From a virus: a DNA stretch of 53,109 nucleotides. The notes under the pieces are model-generated. The model made no database searches. It was not told the DNA's origin and was given only the letters and a program-made list of their open reading frames with translations. The DNA lies in IMG/VR virus record IMGVR_UViG_3300034190_001473, positions 1 to 53,109 of that record; one strand, 5' to 3'. The position numbers were made by a program, and so were the translations under genes. Shown here in pieces: positions 43,381 to 50,784 of this stretch. Numbering within the stretch: position 1 is the stretch's first letter; each line of letters begins with the position of its first letter.

Positions 43381-43410
43381 AAAAAAAAGGGGGGCTGTCG
43401 TCCCCCCTCT
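43381..43410 (-). terminator. Strong intrinsic terminator after scaffold gene
   Basis: Minus strand GGGGGG (43407-43402) and CCCCCC (43394-43389) with a 7-base loop, followed by eight T (43388-43381). It is the clearest terminator of the window, between scaffold and capsid genes. Confidence 0.9.
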
Positions 43411-43417
43411 AATTTTT

Positions 43418-44470
43418 TTATGCAAGGCCGCGCTTTTGCATGGCTTGTGCAGTTAAGGCGTCCATAAAGCCTTGGTCTGGACTTGCCGCAGTCGCAGCCG
43501 CACCGCCGCCAGACGGCATAGGATTGACCGAGCCAGTGAAGGCTTGACGGCGTTCGTTCATAGAACGAAGGCGTTCCATTTCGGGCGCGTCACGGTTCGC
43601 CGCAAAGTCTTGGCCAATTTTGTATGTCAGCTCTGGATCAATGAAGTCGTCCTCGTTGTACCCACGGCCATAAGCGAAGTTAAAGAAGTCGTCTTGCGCT
43701 TCGTCTGGTAGCTTGAGGGCTTGCTGCATTTGGTTCAAGTTGTTTGCAGCCTTCTGTCTGTACGCGCTGTCTCGCTGCGCTTCCGCAGACTGCAATGTCT
43801 TGCCAGCCTCTTTATTGACCCCGTTAGCTTCGGCCATCATGTTTTGCATCATGCCTTTCATCTGGCCGTTTTCTTCTTGGAGTTGCTGGATTAGCGACAT
43901 ACCTTGTCGATACATCGGGGGTAGCTCGACGCCGCTCTCACGCTCCCACGCAGCAATCTCATCGTCGACTTCCATCGCTGTACGATTGCCGTCTGGACGG
44001 TCTGGGGTCACGTCGCGCTGGTCGCCCAACGTCGGGTTCTTCGTGTAGGCTTCCATTGAGGCTCTAAGAAACTGAGCCATGTCGTCGCCAGATACATTGT
44101 GGCCAGCGTTTTGGGCGTTCCGCATGACCTCTTCAATCATACTGATTGCAGGCTGCATTGGCTTGTAACGTGTGGCGTTGTCGTGGTTAAGCGTCTTGTA
44201 TCGGCTGGACATGCCTGCGATCTGAGAGGCCGACATAGTTTTCTTCTGCCCGTCGCCCATGTCTATTTGAATGAAGGCTTCCTCTTGAGACTTATCACCC
44301 TCCGTTTGAGGGCCAGCGATCTCCTGTGCCTTCTCATTGTCAGTCGGAGCCGCGTCTTTCGATTGCGGTGGCCCTGCCGGTACGGGGGCAGGCTGTCCAT
44401 CGGGTGCTGGCGCTGGGCCTAACTGTTGCGCTGCCATTTGTGCAATCATTGCGTCGTCTTGTTCTGCCAT
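43418..44470 (-). CDS. Scaffolding protein, 350 aa
   Basis: An acidic, Gln/Ala/Met-rich, mostly helical protein, with a Pro-rich N-terminal part (about 17-40) and coiled coils (about 185-245). It lies immediately upstream of the capsid gene, the conserved place of scaffold genes in podoviruses. It would guide capsid assembly and then leave the head. No protease gene is visible nearby. AGGAAAGAAA lies before ATG 44470. Confidence 0.75.
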   Translation of the reverse strand: MAEQDDAMIAQMAAQQLGPAPAPDGQPAPVPAGPPQSKDAAPTDNEKAQEIAGPQTEGDKSQEEAFIQIDMGDGQKKTMSASQIAGMSSRYKTLNHDNATRYKPMQPAISMIEEVMRNAQNAGHNVSGDDMAQFLRASMEAYTKNPTLGDQRDVTPDRPDGNRTAMEVDDEIAAWERESGVELPPMYRQGMSLIQQLQEENGQMKGMMQNMMAEANGVNKEAGKTLQSAEAQRDSAYRQKAANNLNQMQQALKLPDEAQDDFFNFAYGRGYNEDDFIDPELTYKIGQDFAANRDAPEMERLRSMNERRQAFTGSVNPMPSGGGAAATAASPDQGFMDALTAQAMQKRGLA

Positions 44471-44502
44471 TTTCTTTCCTTTCCAGCCGTAGCGGGATGT
44501 GT

Positions 44503-44784
44503 TTAGAGGGCCGTGGCGCTCTCTTTAAGCTCGCCCCTGTTGGCAGCGTCCATCAAGATATTGTTGTTCAAGACTTGGCTAACTACAGAAGGGAGGTCGA
44601 CGAACTTCCTCGCGGCCCACATGGAACCGCGACGAAAATGCACCTCTTCTATGGGCATGGCTGGGCCATCACACAGTTGATATGCTGCTTGAAGAATGGA
44701 GTTTTCCATTTCCTCTTGGATTACTTGCCAGCCCTTCGACTTGAGCATGGCGTCTATTGCGACTTGTTTTTGTTTTGGGGTCAT
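44503..44784 (-). CDS. Hypothetical protein, 93 aa
   Basis: Start at ATG 44784 overlaps the previous stop (ATGA). A soluble, probably helical protein (TPKQKQVAIDAMLKSKGWQ; SILQAAYQLCDG; LPSVVSQVLNNNILMDAANR). Unrecognised. It is encoded between a small membrane protein and the scaffold, in an operon whose products serve virion assembly; it may be a minor assembly factor. Confidence 0.6.
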   Translation of the reverse strand: MTPKQKQVAIDAMLKSKGWQVIQEEMENSILQAAYQLCDGPAMPIEEVHFRRGSMWAARKFVDLPSVVSQVLNNNILMDAANRGELKESATAL

Positions 44785-45044
44785 TTGCCTAGTGTTACAT
44801 ATGCGCCGACAGACAAGATGCCGAGGATAGCCAGTATGCACCATCGCACTATTGTCTTGAGAGCTGTTGATTTTACGTCGCGCCAGCCGTCTATGAGCTG
44901 GCGCAGTTCCCTTACGTCGTGAGGTGCGTCGTCGTCAGACAAGCCAATACGGGCCAGTGCTTCACGCGCACCTTGCTGGGCCGCTTGTTGCAGCATGGCT
45001 TCGATCTCTGGTTTAGACAATCTGTAAGTCGTGACCTCGGCCAT
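44781..45044 (-). CDS. Small C-terminally anchored membrane protein, 87 aa
   Basis: An N-terminal helical part with Gln/Ala (IEAMLQQAAQQGAREALARI), then DDDAPHDVRELRQLIDGWRD, and one C-terminal membrane helix (IVRWCILAILGILSVGAYVTL). The pattern RELRxLIDGWRDxKxTA followed by a membrane helix is common in small phage proteins annotated DUF6127, near head genes. Its function is unknown; possible holin-like or portal-region accessory. It overlaps the next gene by 4 bases. Confidence 0.6.
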   Translation of the reverse strand: MAEVTTYRLSKPEIEAMLQQAAQQGAREALARIGLSDDDAPHDVRELRQLIDGWRDVKSTALKTIVRWCILAILGILSVGAYVTLGK

Positions 45045-45055
45045 GCTGTTTCCTT

Positions 45056-45379
45056 TTAGGCGGCTTCGTATGTCGCCTTGTCAGTGGCGATTGCCGACGA
45101 ACTTGTGCCTTCGTCAACGCCGAGCGCGGCCTTGTTCGTCGCGTCGCCTTTGACCTTGGGAGACTGCTCTGCAATCTGCTGCAAGACATACTTGTTTGTC
45201 ACTACAGCCGCGCCGTTGACCGAGGCTTTAAACTCGCTCTCGTAGCTGTCGAGGACAGAATAATACATTTTGCCATCCCAGCTTAGTAGGCTGCGAACAT
45301 TACCCGCCGTCCAAGAGGGGTTGCCCCAGCCTGCTTCTGGGACGCTGTATATCTTTGATGCTGCGTTGTCGTATGACAT
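45056..45379 (-). CDS. Hypothetical virion-region protein, 107 aa
   Basis: Unrecognised. A Trp/Tyr-rich N-terminal part (AGWGNPSWTAGNVRSLLSW) precedes a small Ser/Ala/Thr-rich C-terminus. It directly follows the RCC1-type protein gene, so it may be a fibre partner, chaperone or small structural protein. The start has AAGGAGAACTAACC before ATG. No disulfide or membrane signals. Confidence 0.55.
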   Translation of the reverse strand: MSYDNAASKIYSVPEAGWGNPSWTAGNVRSLLSWDGKMYYSVLDSYESEFKASVNGAAVVTNKYVLQQIAEQSPKVKGDATNKAALGVDEGTSSSAIATDKATYEAA

Positions 45380-45391
45380 GGTTAGTTCTCC

Positions 45392-48031
45392 TTAAATCCG
45401 CTTGGCTGGAACGTATAGGTTGCCCTCGTTACCGCTGACTTTGCCGTTCGTATCAGTGCCCCAAGTGTACATATCGCCGTTCTCGTCTAGGACTTCCCAG
45501 CCTTGGCTCAAGCTGGTTGAAGACCCCATGTAACCTTGGACGTTGGCTTGAATTAACGTGCCGTTTACGCCGAGTGGGAAGGCTGGGGACATTGGCGAAG
45601 AAATTGGGCTTGGGAAGTTGTAGAAACCACATTGATAACTCGCCGTACCCGTGATGTAGAACCAGCCGTTGCGTCGAGCGATGCGGTCTTCCTTGTTGGC
45701 GTGGCACATAAAGCCCATATGGTAGTAACCCGACGTTCCCGCTGGGGCGCAATAGATTTCCGACACCCATTTAAGTTTGTCGTCACAGATAAGTGGCGTT
45801 GTTGTTTGGGTGGCGTTGCCGCGACCTTGTACGCCGACAGTGTTCTGACCTGTGGCATACAAGCTGCCGTCTTCTGTCAGGAAGAACACGTTTTCTGGGT
45901 GATACCCGCGTGGGAATACGTCGATAACGTGCTTGTTGGTGTCAGTGCCGAGGCCACCCGCGACTTGAGTGAGAGTGTAAACAGTGCTGTCGGTGTTGCC
46001 GAGGCCAAGCTGACCATAGTTGTTTCTGCCACATGCGTAGACACGTCCAGACGCCATCAGTACGTGTGTCGTGCCGTGGCTTCCCGCACCTGTCGCAATC
46101 GCTTTAACTGGCGTCTGACCAGAGACAGAGATTTCCGTTGGCGTTTGCTTGATAGCGGTGTTGTTACCCTGACCGCACTGACCATAGTTGTTGCCGCCCC
46201 AAGTGAAAATACGGTTGTCTGTGGTGAGCACGACACAGTGGTTGTAGGTGCCGCCACTGCAACTAATCGACTTCACGTTTTTGTTGAAGGCGTTGATATA
46301 AGTGATAGTGTTTTTGTTAGCGACTGTGCCGTCACCCATGCCGCCGTTGACGTTGTAGCCCCAAGCGTAAAGGTCGCCATCTTCCATTAACAGCATTATG
46401 GTAACTGCCGTCTCGGTGCTGGATGAGCTGCTGGATGCAATGTAGCGGCAACGCCCCGCGCCTGACGGGATCGGAACCTTGTGAAAATAGTTGCGGTCTA
46501 CGTTAAAGCCGTCAACTTGCTGGCCTTCGTCGCCGTGACCCGTCACGTAAACGGAGCCGTCTGCGTGAAGGATCGTCGTGTGGCTGTATAGATTGATAAC
46601 TTGAATTGCGTCCGAGAACATTACGTTGTCAGCCATCGTGAAGCCGCCCAAACCTTGCCCGTTCTTCGCGTAACCGTTGGTTTCCCACACATAGTCGCCG
46701 TGGTTGTACTTGCCAGTTTGCCCTTCGGAGTTAGACCCCCATGTCGAACATTCGAGCCTGCCACGGTTATAGACAATCGCTGACGAGTGGTTGCCAGTAG
46801 TCCAGCCCGTCTTGCCCATGTCCCATGTGCCTGTGTTCGCCGCATATGAGTGGGTCGAACCGCCGAGAGTACCTGTGGCTTCTGTAATGTGGTTGGCAAA
46901 CTTGTAGCGTCCACCTGACCAAATGCCAGTGTAGTCGCCTTGGAGAGAAGCAAACTTGCGGTTCTCGTTTGCGCCCCAGTTCTGCCACACTGGTTTGCCT
47001 GTGTATTTGTCGATGCCGAGTGTGTCGCCGTAGTCACCGACAGGTAGGCGGGTGACGGCTGTGCTGGTAAGCACGTTGATCTGACCGCCAAGGCCAATGG
47101 TGTCGAACGTCGCGCTGTCTGTGCCGCGAGAATAGTAAAACAGAGTTGCGACGTTCGGTGTGGCTGGCATTGCGACTGTGACTGTCGCGTTAGACGAACC
47201 TTCCGTGCCAGAGCGGGTAACGTGTACTGTGCTAGTCGCGTCGAATGAGGCCAAGTCTGTGCCGCTATTGTGCGTGCCGTCCGACGTAGTCGAGAACGAA
47301 AAGATGTGGCCCGTGTTCGATGCGTCCGATACGTCGAAGATGTAGCTGATACCCGGCTGCATGGGGAAAGTCGGGGCTTTGTCATAGCCGCTATGGAACC
47401 CGCGTCCTTCGGGGAATTGTGGCTTAATGTAGTAGTAGCTTTCCGCTCCGTAATTACGGACGTGGACAGTGTACTGCACAACTGACGCCGACGATGTTCC
47501 TTCTTTATACATCATGTCGCCTGCGGTTGTCATAGGCGTGGTGACTGCCTGTGCGATTGCGGCTGTGTCGATGACGTGCGCGTAGTTAGTCCCGTCGCAG
47601 AATACCCAGCCCGTAGAGTTGGCTGCGATAGACGGGATGTTGGCTGTCTGGTTCAATGCCTTGACTGTGACAGGGACAGGCAGAGCGTTGTCGATGATAA
47701 CTGCTACGCCTTTGCTGGGCGCGACTACGACAAAGCCAGACTGAGCGTTGCTGCTGTCTGAGTTGGTGATCTTAACGACTGTGCGAGCGACCTGTTCGTC
47801 GGTGAGTGTTACCGTAGCGGCTGTCGCAAGACCTACGCTGACGACTTCGGCAGGCTTGGTGGCCTCGTTAATCATACTGAGCATAGCGTCTGCGCCAAAC
47901 AGCCGCTCGGCTGCTGTCGAGAGATACACTAAGTCGCGTGAAGTTGCGGCTGATGCGCCAGTATCATCTGCCAATACTTTGCCGCGCGTTTTGATTGCAT
48001 CGACAAGTTCTTTAAGAGAGTTCGTACTCAT
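45392..48031 (-). CDS. RCC1-repeat tail or receptor-binding protein, 879 aa
   Basis: Residues 1-160: N-terminal helical segment then a beta-rich part (VVKITNSDSSNAQSGFVVVA, PSIAANSTGWVFCDG). About 185-310: a cupredoxin-like domain (YIFDVSDASNTGHIFSFSTT, VTVAMPATPNVATLFYYSRG) common in marine phage fibre proteins. About 375-760: at least five RCC1-like repeats, each with a Gly-rich WGxNxxGQxG core (WGSNSEGQTG, WGYNVNGGMGDG, WGGNNYGQCGQG, CGRNNYGQLGLG, TGQNTVGVQGRG), which fold as a beta-propeller. Such propellers bind surface receptors. AAAGGGAAAAAA precedes ATG 48031. Host binding is inference. Confidence 0.8.
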   Translation of the reverse strand: MSTNSLKELVDAIKTRGKVLADDTGASAATSRDLVYLSTAAERLFGADAMLSMINEATKPAEVVSVGLATAATVTLTDEQVARTVVKITNSDSSNAQSGFVVVAPSKGVAVIIDNALPVPVTVKALNQTANIPSIAANSTGWVFCDGTNYAHVIDTAAIAQAVTTPMTTAGDMMYKEGTSSASVVQYTVHVRNYGAESYYYIKPQFPEGRGFHSGYDKAPTFPMQPGISYIFDVSDASNTGHIFSFSTTSDGTHNSGTDLASFDATSTVHVTRSGTEGSSNATVTVAMPATPNVATLFYYSRGTDSATFDTIGLGGQINVLTSTAVTRLPVGDYGDTLGIDKYTGKPVWQNWGANENRKFASLQGDYTGIWSGGRYKFANHITEATGTLGGSTHSYAANTGTWDMGKTGWTTGNHSSAIVYNRGRLECSTWGSNSEGQTGKYNHGDYVWETNGYAKNGQGLGGFTMADNVMFSDAIQVINLYSHTTILHADGSVYVTGHGDEGQQVDGFNVDRNYFHKVPIPSGAGRCRYIASSSSSSTETAVTIMLLMEDGDLYAWGYNVNGGMGDGTVANKNTITYINAFNKNVKSISCSGGTYNHCVVLTTDNRIFTWGGNNYGQCGQGNNTAIKQTPTEISVSGQTPVKAIATGAGSHGTTHVLMASGRVYACGRNNYGQLGLGNTDSTVYTLTQVAGGLGTDTNKHVIDVFPRGYHPENVFFLTEDGSLYATGQNTVGVQGRGNATQTTTPLICDDKLKWVSEIYCAPAGTSGYYHMGFMCHANKEDRIARRNGWFYITGTASYQCGFYNFPSPISSPMSPAFPLGVNGTLIQANVQGYMGSSTSLSQGWEVLDENGDMYTWGTDTNGKVSGNEGNLYVPAKRI

Positions 48032-48043
48032 TTTTTTCCCTTT

Positions 48044-48562
48044 CTAAAGGACATCAATGTCGAGCAAGACGGCTTCCTCAAGCCGATCAAGTCGCGGTTC
48101 TGAGTTGGTTTTAAATTCTTGGACTTCGGATAGGACTGCGTCGCCGTCAAAGAACAGCACAAATTTGGTTACGTCGAGGACTGCGCCTGACGTATGCGGG
48201 GCGACGCATATGTAGACCTTCTGACCGCTCTGGATCATGTCTAGTCGTTTGTAGTTTGTGCCAGTCGCGTAGGCTCCGCGCTGATTAAAGAAGTTCTGGT
48301 TCGTGTCGAACCATCCAGCGTTAGCGTCGGTGTAGTGGCCGAAGCGTGCTTGGAAGACTGGGAGGGTCGCGTCGGTTTCGGACACGCGGAACTGCAACGC
48401 GGTGGGGTTGAGGCCACCAGTGCTGGTGAACAGATTTTGCATCAAGACTGGGAGAGAGAACGTACCCTGTTCGCAATCTTCTAGGTACTTATCCAGTACG
48501 TGCGTTCCCGTCTTACTGCTGCGGAAACTAATCTGTTCGCCAGTGGGCCTTGTATACGCCAT
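48044..48562 (-). CDS. Tail protein with shared fibre-anchor domain, 172 aa
   Basis: Residues 33-85 (LPVLMQNLFTSTGGLNPTAL, then FQARFGHYTDANAGWF) resemble residues 40-85 of the 610-aa fibre, so the two share an anchor-like domain. After that it has a short beta-rich domain (YICVAPHTSGAVLDVTKFVL) and an acidic coiled end (SEPRLDRLEEAVLLDIDVL). It lies directly upstream of the RCC1-type protein, for which it may be the adaptor to the virion. Confidence 0.7.
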   Translation of the reverse strand: MAYTRPTGEQISFRSSKTGTHVLDKYLEDCEQGTFSLPVLMQNLFTSTGGLNPTALQFRVSETDATLPVFQARFGHYTDANAGWFDTNQNFFNQRGAYATGTNYKRLDMIQSGQKVYICVAPHTSGAVLDVTKFVLFFDGDAVLSEVQEFKTNSEPRLDRLEEAVLLDIDVL

Positions 48563-48623
48563 GTTAAGCCTTGTTTGTGTTCTTGGACAATTTAACCGTT
48601 ATCTCAGGGCAAGTCGTCCTCAC

Positions 48624-48899
48624 TTATTCCATCCCCAGCTTTTGCATTAAGGCGATGATCTTGGGGCGGGTAAGGCTGTACCTTTCGTCTTGCTCGTACT
48701 GGCGCTCTAAGCCAGACACGCGGTTCTTTAAGTCGACGTCGTTGTATTCACCGTTGATAACGATTAGCTGCACCAGCTCGACACGAAGGGCGTCGGCTGC
48801 CTTGGTTGCGGCTTCCTCTGCTACTGCCTTGATGTACTGGCGCTGTAAGCCTGTGAGGTTGGTGGCGTCCTCTATGCTGGCGGCTGTTGGCTTAGTCAT
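48624..48899 (-). CDS. Helical hypothetical protein, 91 aa
   Basis: Unrecognised, strongly helical. Residues 17-50 have Ala-rich helices (YIKAVAEEAATKAADALRVE), residues 55-75 a coiled-coil stretch (LKNRVSGLERQYEQDERYS). It starts one base after the portal gene and is followed by a 61-base gap. Perhaps a small portal or tail assembly factor; the place between portal and fibre genes is the only hint. Confidence 0.6.
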   Translation of the reverse strand: MTKPTAASIEDATNLTGLQRQYIKAVAEEAATKAADALRVELVQLIVINGEYNDVDLKNRVSGLERQYEQDERYSLTRPKIIALMQKLGME

Positions 48900-48900
48900 G

Positions 48901-50784
48901 TTATTCTCCTTGGCGCTTTAAGTTGCCAGCTTGGATTTCTTGCTGCATCTGCTCTTGGGGCATAACGCTGGCTCCGCGCATACGCTCCATCTGCATCTGT
49001 TGCTGTGAGGGCGACATGCCTTGTGCGGCTTCTTTCTCAGTGATCTTGAACTGGTCTAGGTCGCTGACGCCCATAGAACGTATGGCTTCCTCCGCGATCT
49101 TGCCGACCTTGTATTCCATGTTGAGGCCAGTCTGGTTCATAACTTGAAGCATGTTCATCCAAGTCTCGGCAGAGCGTGTGGGTTCTACTGGCAGAGTTCC
49201 GTCGACTATGAGGTAGTCTACCTCACCTTGCAGCATGGATATGTCGAAATCCATGTAGTCGTCTTTAATCATATTGCTTAGTTCGCCGGGGCTGTCTGTC
49301 CCCATAATGCGAAGCGACCCTTCGTAGTCGAGCGCGTCTTGCAAGTTGCTAACCATCATACGGACCAGGGGGCGTACTGTTGTCGAAGACATTATGCGTG
49401 AGATTACGCCAAGTCGTTGGGAGCCTAACTGGGTAAGTCGTTGGATTTCCGTCGCGGAACGGATGCCATCTGCTGTCGGCATACCCTGTTGGGCGTCACT
49501 GGCGGCAGACACACGCTGCTTGAGGTCAGACATAGCCCCGATGTCGTTCCAATGACCCCTAGTTACGTCAGGTATCTCTGCAATAAAGACGCCGTCACCC
49601 GGTTTCGTGCCGGGAAGTGTGCGAACTAAGCCCCACGGGTTGCGGTCTATTAAGTCTGGCACGGATACGGCAGTGGGGTCGACGAAGATTAGGTTGTTTA
49701 AAGCCGCTTGGACGTTGTCGATACGGCTGCGAAGTAGCCATGTGCTGATGTCGTGCAGTGGTAGGAGCAAATCGTATAGGGATTGGCCGTAAGTCTTGTG
49801 ACTATCGTGATACAAGCCGCCAATTACGACGGGGAACTGGCGTCCATAGGGGTTTAGACGGCAGTTTATGATAGCGCACTCATCCAGAACGGTGACTAAC
49901 ATCCATATCTGGTCGATACTGGGTATGCCAATCTCGTATCCGTTGAACCTAACCCATGCCTCGTCCACTATTCGGCTGTCTTGAAGGGTAAAATGATAGC
50001 CATTCTCTTGTCCACGAGGGTCGTCGGGGTTGATTGATAGGCCTCGGCCCTCTTCGCGGAACCAACCATGCGCGTCCCATGAGTGTTTGCCCGTCTCCTT
50101 GCGGCGAAGGCCGGGGTACTTGGCGACTTTGGGGTACAAACCAGAGCCTAGAAGGGCAGACGTGGACATATGGTCCGTGAATATAATGAATTGCATACGA
50201 TCCCAGTCGCCCCAGTTTACTCTAGGGTCGGGAAAGCAGCGACGTGGGTCGAAGTTTACTATGTCGTTCGTCTTTGTGACAGGGTTCCACACGCATTTCG
50301 TAGGGGCAAAGCCATAGCGTATGCTGTCTAGGAGCATTTGGGCTAGTCGTGCCTCGCCAGCGGTGCGTCTCATGTGCTGGTGTAAGAGGCGTTCTAGGAT
50401 TTGAGACGACTTGCGGGACTTGCGGTTGAGGCCTTCAAGCTGGAACATCGGGTTGCGGCCTGTGAGCGCGGCCATGAGGTAGGTAAGGACCGTGTCGCTG
50501 ATAGCGCGTGTGTCTGCGACTACGGCCTTCTCTCTGAACTTGGTACTGTCTGCTGGAACCCACACATCGTGCGCCCTGTCTGCGTCCTGCCAGTGCTTGT
50601 GACGGCCACTGATGCGCTCGAATGACATCTTAGTGCAGGCACGAACATAGTCTATCAGTTTGGTTTCCTGATCCTCTGTGAGCATGTCGGATATGTCTTC
50701 GTATTCCATAAGCGCGTTGGCGTGTTCCGACAGGTCAACGACAATATCTTGCTCCGCAGAATAAGGCTGGTTCTTGTATCGCAT
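48901..50784 (-). CDS. Portal protein, 627 aa
   Basis: Podovirus-type portal (dodecameric vertex through which DNA passes). Size and place after the large terminase support this. Recognisable parts: GRHKHWQDADRAHDVWVPAD near the N-terminus, ILERLLHQHMRRT with the stem-like LLDSIRYGFAPTKCVWNP and FDPRRCFPDPRVNWGD after it, ISTWLLRSRIDNVQAALNNL, and a C-terminal Met/Gln-rich helical tail (MSPSQQQMQMERMRG). ATG 50784 overlaps the terminase stop (TAATG) with GGGGAG upstream; an ATG five codons earlier is less likely. Related to P22/SU10-type portals rather than T4 type, by pattern. Confidence 0.85.
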   Translation of the reverse strand: MRYKNQPYSAEQDIVVDLSEHANALMEYEDISDMLTEDQETKLIDYVRACTKMSFERISGRHKHWQDADRAHDVWVPADSTKFREKAVVADTRAISDTVLTYLMAALTGRNPMFQLEGLNRKSRKSSQILERLLHQHMRRTAGEARLAQMLLDSIRYGFAPTKCVWNPVTKTNDIVNFDPRRCFPDPRVNWGDWDRMQFIIFTDHMSTSALLGSGLYPKVAKYPGLRRKETGKHSWDAHGWFREEGRGLSINPDDPRGQENGYHFTLQDSRIVDEAWVRFNGYEIGIPSIDQIWMLVTVLDECAIINCRLNPYGRQFPVVIGGLYHDSHKTYGQSLYDLLLPLHDISTWLLRSRIDNVQAALNNLIFVDPTAVSVPDLIDRNPWGLVRTLPGTKPGDGVFIAEIPDVTRGHWNDIGAMSDLKQRVSAASDAQQGMPTADGIRSATEIQRLTQLGSQRLGVISRIMSSTTVRPLVRMMVSNLQDALDYEGSLRIMGTDSPGELSNMIKDDYMDFDISMLQGEVDYLIVDGTLPVEPTRSAETWMNMLQVMNQTGLNMEYKVGKIAEEAIRSMGVSDLDQFKITEKEAAQGMSPSQQQMQMERMRGASVMPQEQMQQEIQAGNLKRQGE

